Shown one piece after another: positions 1 through 9,945 of a stretch of 64,000 nt of DNA. Source of the stretch: Tubulanus polymorphus (lineage: Eukaryota; Nemertea; Palaeonemertea; Tubulaniformes; Tubulanidae). The DNA is taken from NCBI RefSeq assembly GCF_964204645.1, contig NC_134026.1, positions 16,636,650-16,700,649 of the forward strand, given 5' to 3'. Positions within the stretch are counted from its first letter, which is position 1; the number at the start of each line of letters is the position of its first letter. The notes under the pieces were generated by a model. That model had not been told where the DNA came from, searched no databases, and saw only the letters and a list, made by a program, of their open reading frames with translations. The position numbers and the translations under genes are program-made.

Positions 1-925
1 TGAATATAAGAATAAGTACCATTTGTAATATATGGAGATTTCGAGTCATTGAATAAGGAATTAACTGATCAAGATAGAAACGAATTATATTATAAAGACA
101 TAATTTAAATTCTAATTCTGATGGAAATAATTATTCAGATCGTTCAATAACATATACTATCAAAATAATTCATCAAAGTGCTGCAGCTTTCCGATTGTAT
201 AATAAATCTGATTATCCAAAACTAATTAAAAGTTAATTGAATATGAAATGAAAATTAAGTAAATTATTAGATACAAATATAGAAATTATAATGACAGAAG
301 ATGATGAAATACAATTTGATTTTGCTGATAAATGTTATTATTGTGAAAAGATATTTAATTTTAAAGATAAAAAAGTTAGAGATCATGACCCCAATCATTT
401 GAATGGTAGATTTAGAGGTGCAGCACTCTTCTTTGAAAATTGTAATTTGCAAGCTAAGAAAATTAATTTTGTTATATTTCATAATTTATCAGGGTATGAT
501 GCACATTTATTTATTAAACAACTATGTCATAAAATAGAAGAAATCAATAACGAAATAAAAACTCTAAATTCAAATAGATCAAAAGATGTTGTTAAAATAC
601 CAACTCATGAATTTAAAATGCTAGCTGAAACATCTGAAAATTATAAATCTTTCCAATTTGGATGTTTAAGATTTATAGATTCTCATAGATTCTTAACTAG
701 TTCATTAGATAATTTATCAAAATCATTAGTTGATGATGAATTAAAAATATCAAAAGAATATTTTCCAAATGATAATGATTTCCAATGAATGTGATACAAA
801 GATGCGATTCCATATTCTTTTTATAAAAATCATAATGATTTTAGAATGAAATAACGATTAAAGTAACAATTCTATCATCAATAAAAAATGAAGATGTAAA
901 AGATGAGGTTTATAATAGAAATGGT
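1..925 (+). pseudogene. Polinton pPolB exonuclease-domain fragment
   Basis: This is a piece of a protein-primed family B DNA polymerase of the Maverick/Polinton type, the enzyme that replicates these virus-like elements. The sequence opens with a YGDFESLNKEL stretch (Exo I, D-x-E). The open frame at 291-788 carries the linker DHDPNHLNGRFRGAA, the Exo II motif FHNLSGYDAHLF, and an Exo III-like FIDSHRFLTSSLDNL. Frameshifts lie near 110-290, and two TGA stops follow at 786-794. Similarity to the second copy (3735-4640) stops near 925, where unrelated DNA begins. The N-terminus lies outside the window and the palm domain is absent. It is clearly a fossil. It is the same subfamily as the copy downstream, so either two elements lie in tandem or one was rearranged. 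Confidence 0.85.
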
Positions 926-1244
926 CTATTGTACTAAATGCCTTTTGAGGTCAAGCAGAATTAGTACAAATTAGTGCTCCATCTTCAAGGTTTTTAGTGT
1001 GCTTCGCTGATAATGTTACCAAAACAATGCTAAATCTGTTGAATAATTTTTCCGAAAGCACTGTATGTCAGATAGAACCAAGGGTTTAGGACAAAAGTTC
1101 AATAATCGATTATATATGAGTTTTCCTACAATTTTTAAAGATTAGTATAGAATTGAGCAAGGACGATAGTTCAGCTTGGCGCGCGTCACCAGATTTAAAG
1201 ATAGGTACAACTCTTACCGTTTTGCGATATCCTAAGTATAGATT
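926..1244. other. Non-coding spacer
   Basis: Composition is less AT-rich than in the flanking Polinton DNA. I see no gene or clear repeat before the minisatellite. Confidence 0.5.
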
Positions 1245-2000
1245 TTACCATATAGTATAATCAACTAAAGTTCGTCGTCTATCTCGAGGTAAATAGCATA
1301 ATTCATTTATAGCTGGTCATCTATATCTCTAACAAAACATTACCCATCGTCTATATTGGATGCATAGTATAATTGATTATAGCTCATCGTCTCGACCTTT
1401 CGAGCAAACATAACCCGTCGTCTATTTTGGTTACATAGTATAATTGACTTTAGCTCGTTGTCTTTTTCGAGCTAAACATTATCTGTCGTCTTTTTCGGGT
1501 GCATAGTATAATTAATTATAACTCGTCACCTTTTTCAAACAATCATAACCCATCGTCTATTCCGGGGGCATAGTATAATTGATTATAGGTCGTCTATTTC
1601 GACCAAAACAGTACCCGTCGTCTATCTCGGGTACATTAGCTCGTCGTCTATTTCGACCAAAACATTACCGTCGTCCATCTCGGGTACATAGTATAATTAA
1701 TTATAGCTCGTCGTCTTTTTCGAGGAACCTTTACCCGTCGTCTATCTCGAGGTAAATAGCATAATTCATTTATAGCTCGTCGTCTATATCTTTAACGAAA
1801 CACCACCCATCGTCTATTCCGGGGGCATAGTTTGATTAATTATAGCTCGTCTATTTTGAGCAAAGCATTACCCGTCGTCTAGTTCAATTAATCATAGCTC
1901 GTCGTCTAGCACGAGTAAAACATTACCCGTCCTCTATCTCGGGTAGATAGAATAATTAATTATAGCTCGTCATCTATCTCGAGCATAGATTACCCCTCAA
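1245..2000. repeat. About 69-bp minisatellite of alternating hairpins
   Basis: About ten degenerate units recur every 68-71 bp; the CATAGTATAATT-like segment recurs near 1362, 1433, 1501, 1569, 1687, 1756, 1825 and 1945. Two steps of about 119 bp suggest partial or fused units. Each unit holds two short inverted repeats around almost the same loop (TCGTCTAT): one with stem GCTCG/CGAGC, the other with stem ACCCG/CGGGT. Variant units use other paired stems, for example GGTCG/CGACC near 1587-1605. No protein is encoded. Confidence 0.85.
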
Positions 2001-2006
2001 CCTCTG

Positions 2007-2235
2007 GTGCAGAGGGTCAACCACAGGCCCTCTTTTTATCGACCTTTTCAGGGATCGCCTTACATTATGCGCCAATTTTATCGTCACATGAAGTCGCCTT
2101 TGGAATGTTGTAAGCCGAACCCATCGTTGAATACACACACACACCTACACACAGCGGCTCGAGGTATACCTGATGTCCACATCAAGGCTGCTGGTAGACG
2201 GAGCTCGGAGGCTTACCGGAAATATAAACACTTGC
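2007..2235 (+). pseudogene. Tyrosine recombinase C-terminal remnant (DIRS/Ngaro/Crypton type)
   Basis: The translation contains RGIPDVHIKAAGRRSSEAYRKY, shown here in two parts as RGIPDVHIKAAG and RRSSEAYRKY. This matches the C-terminal catalytic block of eukaryotic transposon tyrosine recombinases, in which the Tyr of SSEAY is the nucleophile. The preceding residues (FQGSPYIMRQFYRH, CCKPNPSLN) fit the region before the catalytic H-x-x-R box. The box itself is replaced by a CA-repeat-derived HTHTHLHT stretch, so the catalytic Arg is lost. The rest of the 133-codon frame, past about 2235, looks non-coding. The family call is inference from these motifs. The fragment sits directly before a run of AGCTGGGGC repeats. 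Confidence 0.5.
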
Positions 2236-2247
2236 TAGATAACGTTA

Positions 2248-2565
2248 CAGCTGGGGCGCAACTCTGGATCATCTGTTTTGACTCTTTAAGATTCGTGTTT
2301 GACACTCATACCTCCTATTGCAGCTGGGGCGCAACTTGGTATCATATACAGGCTTTAGGAACGTTCAGTTCATCCGCTGCTATGACAACCATTGTTGTCT
2401 TGGCCTAATTACCATGATGTGATTGCCATGGTAACGAGTATTTTAACATTTAATTCCTAGTAATTTTAATTAGGCCGAGCAGCTGGGGCGTTTGACATAT
2501 GTTTATTGTAAATATTGTATATTTTGTATTCTAATAATAAATGTCAAGCAGCTGGGGCGCTTGGC
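2248..2565. repeat. Four AGCTGGGGC hairpin repeats
   Basis: AGCTGGGGC occurs at about 2250, 2322, 2480 and 2550. Each is flanked by short complementary arms that differ between copies: GTTAC/GCAAC, TTGC/GCAA, CGAGC/GTTTG (with G-T pairs) and CAAGC/GCTTG. An AATAAA lies near 2535. It may be terminal repeat sequence of the recombinase-bearing element just upstream, but that link is inference. Confidence 0.6.
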
Positions 2566-2732
2566 CATTTTCAATTTAAAATCATCGACCTTATCATTCT
2601 TTCTCGTTGCAAACTCGTTGCAAAGAGATAACTTTTGCGCATAAAGGAAAAATGTGCAATAAGGATTAAATGTATTATGAAATTAATTAGGTTAACCAAA
2701 TGTACTTCAATTAACACATGTAGAAAACGAAT

Positions 2733-5700
2733 TGACAGAAGAAGTGAGATATTGTTTTGAAATATTTTTAAAGGTACAACAATAGAAGATTATAGTAATT
2801 ATATTGAAGTAATGGAAAAAATAATGGACCTTGTAAAAGATGTTGAATATCAAAAAATTTTTATCTCTCGAAAAGTAAGTTTTATGAAGTCAGAAAAGAA
2901 GAAAAAATGGAGTACAACATTCAAACACACTTAGAAGAAAATTTCAAAAATACAAATAAAAGAGAAGTTAGAAATAATGTTTAATGAATTTAAACGCCGT
3001 ATTGAAGAAAGATATTTTGAATGTTCTGGTTTAACATTGAATGAAATTATATTTTTAGATTTGAATATTTTTGACATAAAAAGAATAAAACATTAAAAAG
3101 TAATGACATTTTTTACAAATAATTCAAACTTTACAACAGAAAAGGATATTGAAGCATCATCTTCTAATAAACTATCATTTCCAACAAAAAAGATATGAAT
3201 TTTCAAAATGAAGATAATAAATGTTTTCTATGGTCAATTATAAGTTGTCTACATCCAACAGAAGAACATGTTTAAAAAATAACAGATTTTTTGGAAATAT
3301 GAATCATCATATTAAATTGGCCAATACCCAGTAACTATAAAAATGACTCCTAAAATAGAAAAAGTTTTTGATTTAAAAATAAATGTATTCGAATTAATGC
3401 AATTACCAGAGACAAAAGGTGAAAATATTTAAGATTATACATTAGAAGCTTTAACAAAACATTATGATGATGAAAATGTTATATATTTATTATACAAAAA
3501 AATGATGAAAATGAACATTATATGTGGTTAAAACAGATCGATTTATTCTTTAGAACAGAAAGTGATCTTCATCGTAAGATTTATCTATGTAGAAAATGTT
3601 TATCTAAATTTATGACAGAGATTGCATTATCAAAACATAAAGAGTTATGTGATGATAACGATTTTTGTAAATTAATAATGCCAACAGAAAAGATTATAAA
3701 TTAAAATTTGCTAATCATGAATTTAAGAATATTGTTCCATGTGTAATATATGGGGATTTTGAATCGTTGAATAAAGAATTAACTGACCAAGATAGAAAAG
3801 AAATATACAAGAAAAAGCAATTATTAAATCAATGGATAAAGGAAATGAACTAAATGAAGACATAATACAGACCCACCAATTATAAGTACAATTTGAAAAG
3901 TTCATCATAGAGCTGCTGCGTATGGAATTTATATAAAATCAAATTATCCTGATATCCTGAATTACATGAAAGTCAATATATTTCTTTTAGATGTGAATAT
4001 GTAGTAAATGATTTTTGTAATATAACAAAATAATCGTAACAAAAGAAGATCATGCAACCCATTGTTGTTATTGTGAAAAACGTTTTTATTCATTTCCTAA
4101 ATAAGTTAAAGATCGTGATCATTTTAATTCCAAATATCGTGGAGCTGCTCATGAAGATTGTTACTTACAAGCTTAGGAAGTTAATTTCGTACCAATTTCA
4201 TTTCATAATTTATTAGGGTATGATGCCCATTTATTTATGAAACAATTATCAGGAGAATTAGGTGTAATCAATGACGAAATAGAAGAATATAATGCTATAA
4301 ATGATGCAAGTGTAAGAAAATATGATTTTAAACTATTAGCTAAGACAAAAATTATATTTCATTTCAATTTGGGTACTTTCGATTTTTTGATTCTTATAGA
4401 TTTTAGCAAGTTCATTAGATAATTTAGCAAAAAGTTTAGTTGACAATAATTTCATAATAACGCGATATTATTATCCAGATGAACAAGACTTAAAATATTA
4501 AGAAATAAAGGTGCAATACCTTACTCATTTTATAAAACGCACGATGATTTTAAAGAAACAAAATTATTGAAAGAACAATCTTCTGATCAATTAAAAAATG
4601 AGTGCGTGACAGATGAAGTTTTCAATAAAACAGAGAAGTCAGAGAAGTTAATTTAAATCATTTTAATGATGACCCTTGTTATTGGTATTCAAGTCCTGGT
4701 TTAACCTGGCAATGTGGTTTAAAATATACAAATGTTGAATTAGATTTATTAAAAGAACTATTAATTCTAGAACTAGAAACTTAAAAGAACCAGACATGGT
4801 TTTATTATTTGAAAAATCTATTAGAGGTGGAATAAGTGGTGTTATGGGTGATAGGTATTTTATAGCAAATGATGAAAATAAATCATTATATATTGACGCC
4901 AATAATTTATGTGGTTGGGCAATGATGCAACCTCAACCAAATGAAAATGTTATATTAACAGAAGTTGAAAATGATGATAAAACTGATTGGGGAAGTGCAA
5001 TTATGAGTTTAAAAGATGGTTATTTCATACTAGTTGATTTAGAATATCCTGATAACATAAAGTTTTAATCAAAAAACTTACCTTATTGCCAGAACATTTA
5101 GCCGTAGATGATAGTTATTATCTAAGTGAATACCAGAAAAAAATAAAACCGAATGATCGTGTCTTATCTGAAAACTTAATACTAACACAAAATAATGAAT
5201 ATAATTATATTGCTCATTATAGAATGTTAAAATTTTACTTAACTCATAAAATTAAATTTCAAAAAGTACATAGATATATTGAATTTAATCAATCGAAATG
5301 CTTAGAAAAAATATATATAGGTTTCCATACTCAACAGTGAACCATATCCAAAACAGATTTTGAAAAAGACTTTGTTAAAAATGATGAATAATAGTTTTTA
5401 TGGAAAAACATGTGAAAATATTAGAAATAGAAATGATATTGAATTAGTATATAATTCTGAACGATTGAGACATTTACAATCAAGTCCTAGACATTTAGGA
5501 AATAAAAGATTTGAAGATTATTTAACAGCAGTAAAATTAAAAACAACGTCAATGAAATTTAATATACCTATATTCATTGGTTCAACTGTTTTAGAAATAA
5601 CAATATCATTAATGTATGATTTTTATTATACTGTTTTACAACCACTTTTTGGGGAAAAGCATATTGAAATATTATATTTTGATTTTTTAACAGCTGATAA

Positions 5701-7179
5701 CCCAATATTATTAAAATACAATAACCAAATATTATTTGGAAGAATTTCAGAAATAATTCCAAAACAAAATGAACTTTATATTTCATATGGTGAAAAAGAA
5801 TTAATACAAATAAATGGATTAATGGATGACAAGAAATGGATGGAAAAAATTAAAGAATATTATTAGGCATAAAACAAATAAGAAAATCTATAGAGTTAGA
5901 ACTAAATTAGGATTCGTTGATGTTACTGAAGATCATAGTTTAATTAAACAAAATGGTGATGAAATAAAACCAACTGATATAAAAATTGGAGAAGAATTAT
6001 TACATAAAGGATTTTACCCAAGAATGGATCATATGTCATTTGATGAAATAATTGATAATATTTATAATAGAGAACCTGAAACATTAGAAGAAAAAGAATA
6101 TTTTATCAAAGGATTTTTTATGGGTGATGGTTCAGCAGGTGTGTAAAAGTATGTTAATCACACTGAATATTGTTGGTGTTTAAGCAATCAAAATTTGAAA
6201 TTATTATAAAGAATAAAGAAATACTGTGAAGAAGTTTATCCATAAACATATAAATAAAACATTTAAAATCATAGATGTTATGAAATCATCAGCAGTTTAT
6301 AGAATACATGTTAATAATCTTAAATTTTGCAATTAAATATAATGATGAATTCTATATTCATGCAATAGTTAAAAGTAATATTTCAACTAAAGAAAAGATA
6401 ATACCAGATTATGTATTAAACCCAAAAGATAATTTAAGAAAATGGTTCTTCATTGGATTCTATGCTGCAGATGGCACTAAAAAATTTACAAAACAGAAAA
6501 CTATATCTTTGACATAAAAATGAAAAGTTGCTATATCAGGATTAAATATATTATGCAATTCATTGGGTTTTAATATGAATATTGGATTGATTAAATCTAA
6601 ACCAAATTGCTTTAATTTAAGGCACACAGAAAAAGATTTAACTGAAGAAGTTAGAGATTTATTTGAAATATCCAATCCAACAGTTTATGTTTATGATTTA
6701 CCAACTGAAGATGGAACATTCAATTCTGGGTTTCCATTGGTGACTTTCAATACTGACAGTTACATATTAAAGATAAAAACTAATAAGATAACGAAAGACT
6801 TAAAAACATTAAAACATCATTTTGACTTAAGCAATTATCCAAAAGATCATGAAGTATTTAGCAATGATAATAAAAAAATTCCTGGTAAATTTAAAGATGA
6901 ATTAGGGGGCGATGAAATGATTGAATTTGTTAGGATAAGAAGTAAAATGTATAGTTATAGAACAAAAGATCATGAAGCTAAAAAGTTAAAAGGAATAACA
7001 AAACATGAGGTTGATAAACACATAGAATTTCAATTGTAATGAAACATAAAATGAATTGTTTAAGATCAGAAGATCACGAGATGTACATTAATGAAGTTGA
7101 AAAAACTAGTTTAAATCCGTTCGATGATAAAAGATATATTTTGGGTGATGGAATAAAAACATTACCTTATGGCCATTAA
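2733..7179 (+). pseudogene. Polinton pPolB, near full length, intein-containing, decayed
   Basis: Protein-primed family B DNA polymerase. In order: an N-terminal region (2809-3300; FECSGLTLNEIIF, then the CFLWSIISCLHP type); a Cys/His finger (3584-3640, LCRKCLSKF...HKELC); Exo I YGDFESLN at about 3750; Exo II GYDAHLF near 4218; palm motif A LYIDANNLCGWAM near 4890; motif B MMNNSFYGKTCENIRNR near 5381; motif C (YFD/TDS), split by an intein at 5684-6751; then a C-terminal part to the stop at 7177-7179. Many frameshifts and stops interrupt it, and the region between Exo III and motif A is shortened. The C-terminal frame breaks again at 7039. The stop overlaps the stop of the convergent gene on the other strand, as in compact viral genomes. 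The family call is secure. The exact start is uncertain. Confidence 0.9.
5684..6751 (+). other. Intein with LAGLIDADG endonuclease motifs in polymerase motif C (decayed)
   Basis: An in-frame-length insertion (1068 nt, 356 codons) splits the polymerase motif C between YFD and TDS. Intein blocks are readable. Block A is LTADNPILLKYNNQILFGR from codon 2. Block B is VDVTEDHSL at 5919-5942, with the T-x-x-H residues present. There are two dodecapeptide motifs, FIKGFFMGDGSAG (about 6100-6138) and WFFIGFYAADGT (about 6442-6477). The C-terminal block is VYVYDLPTEDGTF, ending in Asn at 6749-6751. The first residue, which must be a Cys or Ser nucleophile for splicing, is Phe. The penultimate residue, usually His, is also Phe. 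At least two frameshifts and several stops interrupt the interior. Established knowledge: inteins with homing endonucleases occupy this site in some archaeal and giant-virus PolB. Inference: an ancient homing event in a Polinton. Confidence 0.85.
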
Positions 7180-8485
7180 AAAAAATCAATATCATCATAC
7201 TCGAAATCACTATTGGCTCCTTCATTTTAATTTAATTGTTTAGGTTCCTTCATTTTATTTTCCTCATCTAAATAAAGTTCTATATTATTCCACATTTCAT
7301 CTAGCTTTCTTTGTTTCTTTTTGTTCGTTAATTCATCAAATGGAATTATAATATCGATGTTTAAAAAATGTACAATCTTATTTAAACAGAATTCATAAAT
7401 TGATTGAATCTGTCATTTTATTATCCACATAATATTTTAATATGTTTGTGAATGTTTCTTTAATATTTTCCATATCTTCTTTTGTTAATTTAGGTTTTTT
7501 ATAATGATCGTAAAATAATAAATGTAAATACATTTTCTTTTTTTTAATGTTACATGTTGATGCAATAATTGTTTTTATTATATCTTTCTTAGTTATTTCA
7601 CCATTTTTATTTTCTATCATTTTCATTTTTTCAAGCCATTGCTTATATTCTGGTGTATGATCTTCCATAGAAAATATCTTAAAAATTTCATCTAGATATT
7701 TTAATTTTGGTTCTATAAGAATATCTCTAGTTTTTTCATCACCCCATAAATTTTTTTGCCATCCACATTCATTACAAAATATCACAGAATCTTTTTGTCT
7801 TAAGTACACATAAATACATTGTGGGCATTTTTTTCTATCACATCTTGGCAATAGATCTTCATTAAGTTCTTGGTATTTTCTTACATTTTCTTTACGTTTT
7901 ATTGTTCTATTATGTAGATTTGAATTACTTGTTGTAATAATCATTTTACAATATTTGCAATAATATGTTATTCTTACTAATTCATTGTATTGTTTTTCCA
8001 ACTTTTCAAGTGTTTCTGCAATATCTGGTAACGTTTTCTCATATGTAATGTTTTCTAATATATTATTTTTTCTTTCATTGAATTCTGCTTCAAATTTATT
8101 AGAAATTTTATCTATATGTGCTTTACGAAATTGATGATTCTCCCAATCTTCTATATTTTCAGGGCTATATTTTATTCGAATATGCTCACAGAAATGATCT
8201 TTTATATTACTCTTATCATAAAATGTAGAAAGGTCTTTTCCAAATAAGTTCAGGTTCAGTTTCAACAGAATTATTATTACTTTCGTTACTATCAACATTA
8301 ACCGTTGATTCATTAATTTTAGTTCTCTGAATGTTTTTTAACATAATTTCTTGAGAATAATTTATTACAATTTGGGCAATTTATGTTAGGGGTTTATAAT
8401 TTTTATCATGTTTTTTCATATGTCGAGCCATATTACTTTTTCTTTGAAGTTCACCACAAATTTTACATTCTATCTTCACATCCAT
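7176..8485 (-). pseudogene. Zinc-ribbon protein resembling poxvirus-type late transcription factor VLTF3
   Basis: Transcribed toward the polymerase gene, with overlapping stops. From the ATG at 8485: a C2H2-like finger (IECKICGEL...ARHMKKH), then CPNCNKLFSRNYVKKH. After a frameshift comes the long frame 8313-7393, with a CKYCKM pair and a zinc ribbon CPQC-x17-CNECGW (about 7830-7765). The next part includes KPKLTKEDMENIKETFTNIL. After another frameshift, a tail KIVHFLNIDIIIPF and KQRKLDEMWNNIELYL ends at 7176. The ribbon, the L-T-x-E helix and the tail with a basic-Leu/D-E-x-W pattern resemble VLTF3-like proteins of large DNA viruses, which drive late transcription. That assignment is inference from pattern only. 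The gene begins with the same T-run/TAAATAAATG signal as the structural genes and shares a 74-bp divergent spacer with the next gene. Confidence 0.5.
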
Positions 8486-8503
8486 TTATTTAGGAAAAAT
8501 TTA
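8483..8503 (-). promoter_or_regulatory. Late-promoter-like start signal of the VLTF3-like gene
   Basis: On the minus strand it reads TAAATTTTTCC followed by TAAATAAATG, where the final ATG is the start codon. It matches the signals in front of the structural genes. Confidence 0.6.
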
Positions 8504-8537
8504 AATTAAATTAAAATTAATTTTTAATGGTTCAAGG

Positions 8538-8562
8538 TAATTTTTTTGTTTTATTAGTAATG
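8538..8562 (+). promoter_or_regulatory. Start signal of the minor-capsid-like gene (diverged)
   Basis: TAATTTTTTTG is followed by TTTTATTAGTAATG. The T-run is intact, while the TAAATAAATG part is diverged. It lies back to back with the signal of the minus-strand gene. Confidence 0.45.
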
Positions 8563-9269
8563 GTTGAATAAAAAGAATATAGAATATTTGTTGATTCTAG
8601 AAAACTTACAAATTATAAATCACATAATTAACTAGTACAATAAGATAGGGAATTTAAAAATTGTGTAGATTTAAAATTAGTAAATATAAGTTTATGTAAT
8701 TCTTTTTATGATATATCGGATAAAAGTTTTGATCATAGATCCTTTTTAGTTTTTATTAAAAGTAAACGTAAATGGGTTCATCTTATGCTAACACCAGGAT
8801 CATATGATTTAGAAACATTAGCGCAAGAAATTAATAAAAAAGCTCAGTTTAAAATGGGTAGTGATGCTGGATTTAATATTAGATTTTCTTTAAGTGAAAG
8901 TTCTGATAAAATTAAAATAAAGTTTGATAATGAAAATAAATATGCTTTTGGGGTAAAAAAAAACCTATAGCTAAACTGTTAGATAATCCTCCAGATGATA
9001 TTATTTTAGGAAACTATGTAAAAGGTAAATCAAACTTAATGCCTTTTACACGCTTTTATATTTATTGCAATTCAATTGACCCTGTAAAAACTTTCGAAGC
9101 AACTAAAGATACAATTTGTAATTCTAGTATATTAAATATTTTACCATTAAAAAATTTTAAACAATTTGGAACGCAAATGAATTATAATTTAGCAGAATGT
9201 GATTTCAAACCTTGTACTCCAAAATTTAATAATTTTAGATTAGAAATTATAAATCATAATGGTTATTAA
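8560..9269 (+). pseudogene. Polinton minor-capsid/penton-like protein (decayed)
   Basis: Readable pieces in order: KEYRIFVDSRKLTNYKSHN after the start, VDLKLVNISLCNSFYDI, the frame 8785-8970 (LTPGSYDLETLAQEINKK, then FNIRFSLSESSDKIKIKFDN), and the frame 9039-9269 (FYIYCNSIDPVKTF, ILPLKNFKQFGTQMNYNLAE, FNNFRLEIINHNGY). A -YCN/D-x-I- segment, then a bulky hydrophobic block, then an I/L-E-I-x-N/D-x-x-G end is the layout I associate with the single-jelly-roll minor capsid proteins of Polintons. That is inference. In-frame stops and a frameshift between 8970 and 9039 make it non-functional. No signal peptide is visible. It lies directly downstream of the shared divergent spacer. Confidence 0.5.
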
Positions 9270-9322
9270 TTGATTTAAATAACTTTCCTGTGATATATGA
9301 ATAAGTTATAAGATGTAGAGAG

Positions 9323-9348
9323 TAATTTTTTCACTATATAAATAAATA
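9323..9348 (+). promoter_or_regulatory. Start signal, T-run plus TATAAATAAATA
   Basis: TAATTTTTTCAC followed by TATATAAATAAATA. Here no ATG follows directly, so the start of the next gene may have mutated. Confidence 0.55.
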
Positions 9349-9701
9349 TAACAGTAGGACCGAGTATATGTTTTGGATTTGATTTTAAACGTGAGAAAGA
9401 AATGAAATTTGATATTAATGATGTAATTACACATATCAAAAATATTGCATTTTCTAATGAAACAACATTTGAATATGAAACAACAATAAATAAAGAAACT
9501 TTTAATGTAGAAAAGATTACTGATTTAATTAGAGAGTCTTTAAGATTTTATGAATTAGATGAAGATTTTATTATTAATGATATTAAAAAGATAATAATAA
9601 CTGAAATATATGAAAATGAAACTAATAATATTATAAATGTTGAAATAATTATAACTAAGATAACTAAATATTTTGAAGATAGCAATTTCTTTTCTAAATA
9701 A
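9345..9701 (+). CDS. Small acidic protein of the Polinton, unrecognised
   Basis: An open frame of about 110 codons; the first ATG is at 9402, but the frame is open back into the start signal (sequence TVGPSICFGFDFKREKE before the Met). It is rich in Ile, Asn, Glu and Thr, predicted mostly helical, with no membrane segment and no motif that I recognise. It ends at 9701, one base before the next ATG. It is one of the few uninterrupted Polinton frames here. Its place between the minor-capsid-like gene and two small membrane genes suggests a virion or assembly role, but nothing in the sequence shows this directly. Confidence 0.5.
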   Translation, partial: NITVGPSICFGFDFKREKEMKFDINDVITHIKNIAFSNETTFEYETTINKETFNVEKITDLIRESLRFYELDEDFIINDIKKIIITEIYENETNNIINVEIIITKITKYFEDSNFFSK

Positions 9702-9704
9702 ATG
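9683..9704 (+). promoter_or_regulatory. Start signal CAATTTCTTTTC + TAAATAAATG
   Basis: The signal overlaps the end of the upstream frame, and its ATG at 9702 starts MADQKW. Confidence 0.65.
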
Positions 9705-9926
9705 GCGGATCAGAAGTGGATAATAACTGGTTTATATAATGGAGCATTATTATCAGTGGGAACTGTTGGTTATACAATGGTATTAAAAAAAGTAAAATAG
9801 GAAGTATTAATGTTGATAAATTTGATATCAATGATATTTTGAAATCAACATTAGCAGTAACTTTATCTAATTTAACAATTGATTATTTGGAAAAACAAAA
9901 ATATATTCCTCCTAAAATAAATGGGT
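9702..9926 (+). pseudogene. Small Polinton membrane protein, frameshifted
   Basis: Begins MADQKWIITGLYNGALLSVG, with one hydrophobic segment (about residues 7-26). The frame breaks near 9778 in an A-run. It resumes as KIGSINVDKFDINDILKS and then LAVTLSNLTIDYLEKQ, ending at 9924-9926. The product would be about 75 residues. I do not recognise the family. The start was chosen because the ATG is part of the conserved signal. Small single-pass proteins like this are common in virion gene clusters. Confidence 0.55.
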
Positions 9927-9945
9927 AATTTTTTTACTAAATAAA
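9924..9945 (+). promoter_or_regulatory. Start signal TAATTTTTTTAC + TAAATAAATG
   Basis: The first TAA is the stop codon of the previous gene and the ATG is at 9943, so the genes abut with only this signal between them. Confidence 0.7.

Noticed and set aside
786-796. TGA codons inside Polinton frames as a sign of a variant genetic code
   Set aside because: TAA and TAG stops and frameshifts are equally common, and in the aligned copy the positions are not Trp; simple decay explains them.
1245-2000. CRISPR-like array
   Set aside because: Units are contiguous and degenerate with no unique spacers, and the context is animal DNA.
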